DNA from: Hydractinia symbiolongicarpus
Lineage: Eukaryota > Cnidaria > Hydrozoa > Anthoathecata > Hydractiniidae
DNA: 64,000 bases
NCBI RefSeq assembly: GCF_029227915.1
Contig: NC_079876.1
Span: 6,324,001-6,388,000, forward strand
Reading direction: 5' to 3'
Part shown: positions 55,529 through 64,000 of the stretch, one piece after another
Layout of the letters: every line of letters begins with the position of its first letter
Numbering within the stretch: position 1 is the first letter of the stretch
Made by a program: the position numbers and the translations under genes
Notes under the pieces: model-generated
Seen by the model: the letters and a program-made list of their open reading frames with translations, nothing else
The model's database searches: none
What the model was told of the DNA's origin: nothing

Positions 55529-56990
55529 TTTTTCTTTAACTTTTGTGATGATTCGTCACTTGATTCTTTATCTTTCGACTTTTTCGCTTCGCTCTTTTTC
55601 TCTACCAAAAATAAGTAAAATAGATTACAAAGTCAATCTTTACCAGAGAGTCTGTTTAGAATTTTGAGGTCGACAGAACAGACCCTGTTTAAAATATCTC
55701 TGCCCTAGAACTGTCATTTCTAGAAGACAAGGAAGTAGCAAAAACATATCATAACTTATGTTTATTAATATCAAAAATAAATATGTGTTTCTAATTAACT
55801 ATTTAGTGACAGTATACAAATGTCGTCCACAGAACATTGTTTTTTTGTTTCACGAGTATAGATAAATTGCAGCTGGTGCTGTCACCTAGCTTACTTTATA
55901 TACACAACATCGGGTACTATAGGAATACAAACATCGTTCAAAGTTAACCTTTACCCAAAACGTCATTTGTTTAAGCGAATAAAGACAAAACGGTTTTGCG
56001 TGATGACACAATTACACAGTTCTTTGTGTGCTGTGAAATTCTATTTGTTGTGATTATGTTTCCACAAACCAGTTAGTATCTGATTTCAATATATTGCAGG
56101 ATAAAAAAGTTGCAAAAGTTTATTCTCTTAAAATGGTATATACTCATAGCTTTGGTAAATCTGTTATTCTTTTAAAATGGTATACACTCATAGCTTTGGT
56201 AAATCTGTTACAGAAGTTACCTAGCCTTAGGTGGAAAATACCCAAAGCTTTGGTTAAAGTTGGTCTAGATACATTTCGAAATATTATGTTAAAGAAAGAA
56301 AATAGATTTACTTGAGAAAGAAAAAAAACTCCTAAATGGCGACTTGGAAATAACTTTTTGTGTGAACCAGTACTTTCTTAGGTATTTTCCAGAATTAAAA
56401 AAACATTTTGTGGGGGTTATACAAACTCACAAATTCTAGATGAATAAATTCGTAATACCTTCTTCAAACGTGTAGATTTTTGTGAGTAGGCTGTTTAGCT
56501 CTAAATAACAACAAAAACAACAACATATTACTTCCTACAAAAACAAATTAGCGATTTTCATCTCTATATATGATTACAATCTATCCTGCACATTAATACG
56601 CGCCATTTGAAATGGAAAGCATTTACTATGCACGTGTTAAGGTACCCAGGATATATGAAACACGCATTACCCAAATTGATGTAAAATAAAACTATGTAAG
56701 ATAAATTTGTTATCGAATAGTATTTCGACTTAACGACTCTCAAGGCTCAGAAGAACAAACAGAAAAATCACAACCTTCACAATCTCTACAGTAATAAGGT
56801 CTAGTTCCGAATTTGTACCAAAAAGGTTTTTACTTTTCTTGTCTGTTGTATGAGAACAATTTCATTTTAAAGCACAGTTATTATTTACCCAGGATAGCCT
56901 TTTCAGTTTCTAATAATGCTAAATGTGCTATTTTGCTTTTAAAGCTCTAATTTGAGCTATGAAAAACATTTAAGCACAATAGCTGCTTGT
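55529..56990. other. No gene recognised; small 50-bp duplication
   Basis: CTTTTAAAATGGTATACACTCATAGCTTTGGTAAATCTGTTA at about 56169-56210 repeats 56125-56166. Nothing else is supported. Confidence 0.45.
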
Positions 56991-57184
56991 TTAACCCTAT
57001 TCGGTCCGGGTTTTTTTTTAATAACTCTTTAATGTTATGTTGCATGGCTAGAATACTTATTGAGTTTCAATATTTATCTATTAGACACCTGCATGCAAAT
57101 TTTGTCATGGTAAATTGATATTCTATCTGAATATCCTTATTTGAAAAGCATAAAACTATTATAAAATTTTGAATAACGTCATAA

Positions 57185-58470
57185 TTATTACAAACTAGTC
57201 GATAAGGCCCGTGGAAAAATCCACTGAGGCAGGATAAAAATTTTGATGACGTCAGCAACCTACCATTAATAATTTAGAAGTTTTGTTTTCACGTTGCATC
57301 TATCGTGTACAGATTAAAGCGCTGATCAAGAAAAGGTATATGATCATGTGCTTTTGATATGAGCAGTTAATGAGATATAAGGAGAGTTTTTAGGTGCACT
57401 GTAATGGCTTCATTAATTTAATATAGGATATTGACGTTAAAGTAGTGTTATTGACGTCGCGCCGTAACGTCAGAAAATTTAACATATTAGACATAAGTTT
57501 TTCGGCAACATCAAAGGAAAATAAAGACATCCACTTTGCCTGTTACAAACAGAGACAGTCTCTGTATTATTATAAGAGACTAGCTACGCCTTTTCTTTTT
57601 TCCTTATATCAGAATATAAGATAAAGCTAGCTAGCTTTCATCGGTCAAAAATGTACAAAATAGTACATAAAGCTATACACCGTTTATTAGCTTGGTATTA
57701 AAGAGCATGTCATGAAAAAAAACAAGCTGTTTATTGATTACTAGTCGATAAGGCCCGTGGAAAAATCCACTTAGGCAGAAGGACAATGGAAAAATAGGTT
57801 GTTTTAGATTTTTTGCTGACGTCAGCAGTGAAATTACAAAAATTTTTGGCGAAATTTAGTTTATTCGTTGCCTGTACTGTGCAGAGGTATAAACGCTGAC
57901 TAAGAAAATGTATATGATCATGTCTTTTTGATAAGCGGTTAATGAGATATAACGGTTTTAAAATTTTGCTGACGTCAACAATGGCCAGTCAAACCCCCAA
58001 AAATTTTTTTTAAAAAATTTGTATACCTGCTGCTTTTATTATATACGTCTTGAAACGCTGATCAAGAAAATGTATAGGATCGCGTATTTTTGACAAACGG
58101 TTGCAGAGATATTAGGGTTTGAAGGTTTTTTGGCGACGTCATCAACCCGTCCATTCCGAAACGGATTCGGGGACCTAAGTTTGGGAAACTTACCCAAAGT
58201 GGTCCCTAGTTACCTACGCAGGAGATGACGTCAGTTATTTCCACTCGTTTCCAATTTAGCCTTAAATTTAAAAGTGCAATGCAGTGGCTTCACTAATCTT
58301 AATATACTTTCCTTTGGCGTCAATATTGCTCTAACGTCAAAGTTTGCTAATTTACAGAACAAATTTATAGACGATGTTTTATAGGTTTTATTAAAGAAAT
58401 TTTATCCACTTTGCAAAAGTCACAGACAGACAGACAGACAGACAGAACTGGCGTATTATTATATAGATTA
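57185..58470 (-). repeat. Two tandem family B units inside MITE copy 4
   Basis: Two units each start ACTAGTCGATAAGGCCCGTGG followed by AAAAATCCACT (about 57194 and 57743). They run through GACGTCA-rich modules, ATTTAATATAGGATATTGACG or GGTCCCTAGTTACCTACGCA, and end with CAGAGACAGTCTCTG near 57549 and (GACA)n at 58424-58446 followed by TATTATATAGATTA. These are the reverse of the modules at 12417-14990. The hairpin GTGG-AAAAAT-CCAC marks the beginning of each unit. Confidence 0.7.
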
Positions 58471-58724
58471 TAAAATTCAGGAAAGGTGTTTTAGCCGTTT
58501 TATTTCAAGAGATACTTCCTCTTAATTTGCGAGCGTGGCAATCGACTAATTTGAAAAAATAATTTTTTATATAAAAAGTATATTAAAGTTGAGGACGGAC
58601 TCGTTACATTTTCGGACTCAAAATAATAATAATAAAAGTAACAAAATGATAAGAATAAAAATTAAGGAAAAAAGTAACGAAAAATTGCTCATTTTCTTTT
58701 AAAGCAGTACAAGTGCCGTGTAAA
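58471..58724. other. Unassigned part of the insertion in MITE copy 4
   Basis: AT-rich DNA with an (AAT)n-like patch at about 58622-58634. No similarity to family A or B was seen. Confidence 0.4.
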
Positions 58725-59689
58725 GCATTAGACACCAGCATGCAAAATGTTTAGGTCCCATATTTTTCAGAGGCTTTGATATTGGCTATTACTCGAAACT
58801 ACCCCTAAAAATCTCTTTGAAACCCTTTTAATTGGGAAAATATAATAACTCTTGTTAGGATTTTGTTTAGAACTTGAAACTTACAACACAACTTTGTTTT
58901 ATCAAGAAGAAACATTTTGCATGTTTTAGTCACGTAGTTAATCCGATTTATCGATTTTTTCGGGTAAAATTTTAAATTTTTACCCGAAAATCGGAAAAAA
59001 CGGATTGCCGGGATATATTTGGCAATTTTTCATACGATCTATGTAGAAACCCGAAAATATGTTAGATAACTTTCATTTAGCTTTCAGAAACTTCAAACTG
59101 AATGTAAAAATTCGCTCTAGAACTAAAGTAATTGAATTTTAAGCAGATAGTGGTATTTTGAACAAATTTCAAGCTTTTGATTACGTCACAGAAAAAGTGC
59201 TAATGCAAGCAAAAATTTATTGCTGCCATTTTGTTCCTTTTGACATACTATAAGTGTGCCAAGTTTTATTCAATTTAGACAATCCTATGAAAGGTTATTG
59301 AGGGGGAGGGGAAGAGGGAATCCCACCCGGTCATAATATGTTCGAAAACCCCGGACCGAATAGGGTTAAGCTTCGTTTTCAATGGTGACTAATGCGAAAT
59401 AACATAATTAATTTTTGAACATAATTTCTTAGTTCAAAGTGGAGACATGTTTAGTTACTTCAAGTTTCATGAAACAACGTGAACTTGACATCTAAATTTT
59501 TTGGTACTGTTCCTCTTTACTTCATGAAATAAAGAAACATCAAAGGAATACTGATATTCTTATGCAAATATGAGTTGCAAAACATACAGTGTAAGAATTT
59601 TCGAGATAAATACGCTTTAAAAACACGTATTTAAGGTTTAAAAAAGAACATTTTATAATAAAAGTGAATTTGTTTTTTTCATTGGCGGA

Positions 59690-59860
59690 ACGTTAGCAGA
59701 AAGGATCGAATTACACTTTTATAGCCCCTGACATGACTTTATCATCGATTGAACCCACAATCTTCCGCACTGGAGGCAAAAGCAACCACAAATCCACCAT
59801 TTTATGGTGAACGCTCTGCCTCAAGGACACCAGTCGTTGAGGGTTAAGCATGTTTAATAT
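59690..59860 (-). repeat. Possible tRNA-derived SINE
   Basis: On the minus strand: CTTGAGGCAGAGCGTTCACC (D-arm/A-box-like), CACCATAAAATGGTG (a perfect 5-bp anticodon-type stem with a 5-nt loop), then GTGGGTTCAATCG (B-box-like). The spacing is too long for a functional tRNA and no acceptor stem is evident, so a tRNA-derived retroposon is more likely than a tRNA gene. Confidence 0.35.
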
Positions 59861-60378
59861 TTTATTTATAACTTCGTTTACTTTTAATCCCCAAACATAC
59901 TAAGGTATACCAGGTAACAATGCTTTTGAGATATCAAGATTTAAATTTTTTGAAAAAAGGTCCCATTTATTTTCCCATTTTTTATCTGTTGTAGGAGTTA
60001 CAAGCTCTATAAGCTTTTCAAGAATACAAAAATAAAAAATATGACAAAAATAGCCATTTTGATTCTTTATTGATTCTTAGTACAAGTTTGATTGTATTTA
60101 CTTCCAGCATACCACAATGACCGATTAAGCACCCAGTGCTTAATTAACCGCTCAATCTGAAGAAACACCGCGTTAACTTAGTGTCAAAAAGCGCCTAATG
60201 CCCAAGTATGCATTCACTCTGATTGACTGTCCATGGTCTTTGACTGTGGGGCTATTTAAGCTAGTGGGTAAGCTGTGAATTAATACAACAAGTAAATAGT
60301 CAAGTAATTCCAAGATGTTACACATTTCCAAAGAACGTGTAGTCTCAAAATGAGAATATTTATCAAATTCTGCATTAC
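59861..60378. other. 3' flank or intron of the SR-related gene
   Basis: No further minus-strand exon is recognised below 60379. A repeat of the word AAGCACCCAGTGCTTAATTAA near 60128-60147 forms a small palindrome. Since the exon at 60379-60497 ends in phase 1 with a GTAATG donor, the remaining exons of the gene should lie further left but were not identified. Confidence 0.4.
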
Positions 60379-63300
60379 CTTGGTCATCAGCCTCTGCTTC
60401 CTTGTCTTTATTTTTTTCTTTGACATCTCCTTCCTCTTTTTTCTTGCTTTTCCCTTCCTTTTTCTCTCTTTCTCGATCTTTCTCTTTCTTCTTTTTCCTA
60501 AGGAAATGCATTGCTGACTTTAAAAAAAATGAATCATGTTATATAGGTTGAGAGGATTATCAATGGTAAAAAATACTGCATGCACAAACTAAACAATAAT
60601 TTTAAACATCTGATCCGGCATTGTAAAAGCAGCATCAAATACTTCTACTTTTAAACACACCAAAACGTAAGCACTCGTCAATGCTTTTGAAAACGTGCTA
60701 CGAAATACCAGTGCTTTTTGTTTGTGAATGAGTAACTTTAGCTTATAACATAAAAAAAAATTATTCACCCTGATGCATTCTTTTAAGTTGGTATTGAGGA
60801 AAACTAAGTGACCAGCCTGCAAACAACTTTTCCTAGCTACTTTTTTATTATATCTGACACATGTTTGTTACCATTACATTTCCATTATTTAAAAAAAAAA
60901 CGATGCACAAATAATTTTGAGTTTAATATTTTTGCAGAATATAGGTATCAAATGTTGCAAATGTATGGAATAAAAACATAAAAATAGAAAAAATACGTTT
61001 TATAATGATATATAACTATAATATAAGTGAATAGTAAGTGAGAATATTCATAGCATATTATAAAAAGATTGTTACATCATTTTCCATTTCACCTAATAAA
61101 TCCACACCAAATCCTCTTAAAGTAATAAATTCTAAAAAATTCAATAGCAGATGGCTACTACAAACAATATTCAGTTTGGATAGGTAGCGTGACAATTTAT
61201 TTTAGGGTAACTTTTTACTTGTGATTTTTTTGCATATCTCTGTAAATAGCTAGCTAGCTATAACTGTCCGCTGTAAAAGTCAGATTAAGGAAAACGTCAA
61301 TATTTTAATTGTTAACTTGAGTGTCAACTACAAAATAATTTAGATATCTATTGTTAAAATTATATTTTTAGTATCTAGATCCAAATAAGTAGCCATCGAA
61401 TTTTGACAGCCACGAAAACAACATTGACTTCAGGATTTGGATTATATAAAAAAAAAATCTTAAATAAAAACTTTGAGTTGATTATTTTAACAAACATTTG
61501 TTCTTTTTTAATCGAATCTGCTTCCAAACATCTCGTAGCAAACGGCAGTAAACTCAACTTTAAATTGAGGAAATACAACAATTCTTTAACGTTTCAGTCT
61601 GTTTTTGCTTTGTTCAACTTTATTTCCAGTCAGGTGCGCACTTTTTGCCATGTTTTTATCCTCTTTAGAACAGAAATCAGTCCTGGCAAAACATTTTTAT
61701 TAATTTAATTAAAAAATACGAATAATATTTAATAAGGTTGAACAGGCGAATCCACAATACTTTGAAGCTGATGCTGCAGAATCGCTATCTAACTTATTTA
61801 TGTTACTTTATTCTCTTGAAATCATTAAAGCAACCATGTAGAATCAACATTTATCTACAATTGGGTAATGAAGTTTGACCAATTTAAATTTTTTTGTCCA
61901 ATTGTAAAAGTCCAAAAAAAACAAGAAGAGGAAGATCTTAATTATACAATTTGTATAACTTAGCCATTTCAGAATTCACAAAACTAAAAATAGATAAAGA
62001 AACAACCAAGGTAACAAAGAATCCAATACACAAGCACGCAAGAACTATCATATTTTCAAGATAGGAATTTCGCAAATTACATTTCTAGTCTATTTGGGAA
62101 AAATGGAACACAAGTATCTGTGATATTGCCAACATACAGTATTTCTTTATTAGATAATGAAGAAATCGTAATTTAAACAAATTCTGACAACAACTTGTAT
62201 TCAAGTGACAAATAACAAGTCAGTGATCATATACATACTTGGAGGATGATCTATCAGGAGACTTGGAAGTTGATTTCCGGGATTTTCTTCTTGCAGGAGA
62301 ACGAGATCTTGATTTTGATTTTTTTCTAAATGAATTTAATAAAAATGAAGTTCAAAAGAAGTTTAAAATCTCTTTTTCAAGCAGTTCTTTTTGTGAAGTA
62401 AATTTACAAAAAGTAAAGATTTGACATCTGTTATAGATGCAGTTCTCCATGCAGGGCTTCCCAATCAAAAACACTTCATTCGTGAGAAATAAAAGTGTTT
62501 TCATACCTGGATCGTCTTCTAGGAGACCGCGATGAAGATTTGGAAACAGACTTTCGTTTTTTGCGTCGATCTCTAAATAGCAGTTATTTATAAATTTATT
62601 TATTTTCATTATCAACAGAAATTATTGGGTAGAAGTAAACACTGTCCTACATAAGTTAAATACCTTATTAAGGGCATTATACCTGACACCAGTAAATAAA
62701 TTAACCAATGTTAGATATATTTTTGTTTGAACGATTTTAGGAAACATTGGTGTAATAAAAATAAATACTGCATGTATTTATTTTTGTGAATGTGATGTGA
62801 AAGAAATATAAGCGGCTTCTAGAACAAAAATCTAACTTATAACTTACCTGGAACGAGATCTTGATTTTCGACGTTTTGGAGACCTGAAATAACAAATACC
62901 CGAGTTACAATTTTGTCTCTTTTTATAAAATTATTTTGTAGATACACATTATTCATTGCAGATCTTTAATTTTGTGTACTAAACCTATTGATTCTAACCC
63001 TACCTTATAGAAGATGTTAATTAGCTGTTAACAACTAATTTGAATAGTATGGGGCAATTTATAGCTCGGTAATTTGCCAAAGTTTTGTTATATGAGATTA
63101 TAATTGATCGAGGGAATTGATTAACACCAAAGCTGGAAGATTTAAACAGGTTTTACTGAAGGTTTTGGAGGGTGTGGAAGTGAAGTGAACAAAGAATTGT
63201 TAAGGAAACTGATCAGCCACAAAATGTAAAAAGTATAAAATTGCTTTGCTAAAAATTCTGTTCCACGTAGCTTCCATATTTTAAGTCTGTTTAAGGTAAC

Positions 63301-63729
63301 TTAAAAAGAAGTGAACAAAAAATAATGGAGGAAACTGATCAGACACAAATATGGAAAGTACAAACTTGCTTTCCCTAAAATTCTATTTCACGTGGCTGTC
63401 ATATATTAAAAGACTGGTAAAGGTAACTCAAAATGAAGTGAACAAAAAATTACTAAGCAAATTAATCAGCCACAAACATATTGAAGAAACTGAAAAGTGT
63501 GAGTTTGCATTCATTATGGCACAGCGTGAATTTTTAGAGGAAGTATGAATTCATTCAAAACGTGCTGCAGTGTGTGGTGTGAAACAACCAAAAGTGTACA
63601 AAAACAAACAAAAAAGATCAAACCACTGGAAGTTAAAAAACTGTAATTTCAAGCACGGAAGATTTAAAAGAACGTAAATACCTTGAGCAAGATCTACTTC
63701 GACTTCGTCTACTGCTTCGTCTGGGAGAT
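60379..63729 (-). CDS. SR-related splicing factor, five internal exons (partial)
   Basis: Minus-strand exons 63729-63682, 62883-62848, 62572-62507, 62325-62239 and 60497-60379 have AG/GT borders. The first four all end in phase 2 and join in frame. They encode SPRRSSRRSRSRS, SPKRRKSRSRS, DRRKKRKSVSK then SSSRSPRRRS, and KKSKSRSRSPARRKSRKS then PDRSSSK, a classic RS domain. The last exon is KKKKEKDREREKKEGKSKKK then an acidic DVKEKNKDKEAEADD.

RS domains mediate interactions in spliceosome assembly and act in the nucleus. The RS-then-K/E/D/R order resembles SREK1 or SRSF11-type proteins, but no RNA-recognition motif is inside the window, so I give no symbol. Upstream exons lie beyond 64000, and the C-terminal exon after 60379 was not found. 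Introns are 280 bp to 1.7 kb. Confidence 0.78.
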
Positions 63730-64000
63730 CTATAAAGAAGGGATATCATGAATCTGATGCTAAGATATTTCTTTACTAGCAATTTTAGATTTGCAAATAC
63801 CTGGTAACTATGTTAAATTTAATATAGTTAGTGCCATATTAATTCAATGCTAGAACCAATATTTTTAAATCAGATGAACTGATGTAATTTAAGTTTTGAT
63901 AAATGACTTTAAAGTTGATTAATGTTTTGTGTCACTCAATCGCCACACTCTGAGCAATAAATATCATTCATAAAAACACCCTTTGCTAAGTCAGGATAAA
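63730..64000 (-). other. Intron upstream of the first visible SR exon
   Basis: The exon at 63729 is preceded (minus strand) by an acceptor, CTTTATAG. No further exon is visible before the window edge. The SR gene continues past the window. Confidence 0.5.

Larger units (their letters stand above)
56995..59365 (+). mobile_element. Family A MITE, copy 4, split by inserted DNA
   Basis: TTAA at 56991-56994 precedes CCCTATTCGGTCCGGG. The matching right end (GGACCGAATAGGG, then TTAA at 59366-59369) lies 2.37 kb away. MITE sequence runs to about 57103, and resumes at about 58725 with a repeat of the junction ATTAGACACCxGCATGCAAA. The 1.6 kb between consists of family B modules and unassigned DNA. 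The duplicated junction word of about 20 bases could be a long target duplication or reflect recombination between two MITE copies. Confidence 0.8.

Noticed and set aside
54936-55667. Repeated open frames in the 99-bp array
   Set aside because: Unit length divisible by three explains them. The peptides match nothing and the units carry a DNA hairpin.
59690-59860. Functional tRNA gene on the minus strand
   Set aside because: The anticodon-type stem and B box are too far apart and no acceptor stem pairs, so I listed it as a possible SINE only.

Overview
The window reads as nuclear DNA of an AT-rich, repeat-dense invertebrate metazoan. Coding blocks are broken by short introns with canonical GT/AG ends, and there are no bacterial operons. 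The repeat families (Tigger/pogo, hAT, PIF/Harbinger, Crypton-like tyrosine recombinase, CR1-like LINEs, a TTAA-flanked MITE family) and a DZIP3-type HEPN receptor-like gene make a cnidarian, probably a hydrozoan, the best guess. That assignment is inference from family resemblance, not from a marker gene.

Layout. 1-1682: no gene seen. 1683-5746: a nearly complete Tigger/pogo DNA transposon with terminal inverted repeats, an array of subterminal motifs and a five-exon transposase carrying three lesions. 6009-10664: a TTAA-flanked MITE, then a SET-domain exon resembling KMT5A, then three phase-compatible exons of a Crypton-like tyrosine recombinase broken by an inverted templated insertion. 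12368-14990: a (GT)n tract and a composite repeat (family B), into which a 5'-truncated non-LTR element with a 12-bp target duplication and A-rich tail has jumped. 15470-17465: a 30-bp satellite. 17935-19252: an unnamed terminal-inverted-repeat element. 19860-25047: a Ty3/Gypsy gag-like scrap, a second MITE and the C-terminal exons of a hAT transposase. 25048-36560: mostly unassigned AT-rich DNA with dispersed and tandem repeats. 36567-40200: a PIF/Harbinger-like element with TTA target duplication and MADF remnants, a third MITE, and two LINE scraps in opposite orientation.

The two host-like genes lie on the right side. The first (40989-51424, + strand) has six exons whose phases join without a break into 1507 codons. 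Its order is DZIP3-like HEPN with an RNxxxH motif, heptad-repeat coiled coil, a middle region of unknown fold, a superfamily-1-helicase-like P-loop NTPase containing a polyQ/polyP insertion, a fibronectin type III domain and ankyrin repeats. This looks like an innate-immunity-type sensor that joins a potential RNase to a nucleic-acid motor module, and it is the most interesting item here. The second (63729-60379, - strand, incomplete) encodes RS-rich short exons followed by a K/E-rich exon, typical of an SR-related splicing factor.

Between them lie a Harbinger nuclease pseudogene, a 99-bp hairpin-bearing tandem repeat and a fourth MITE split by family-B DNA. Apart from the two host genes, almost all recognisable protein-coding sequence is transposon-derived and decaying.
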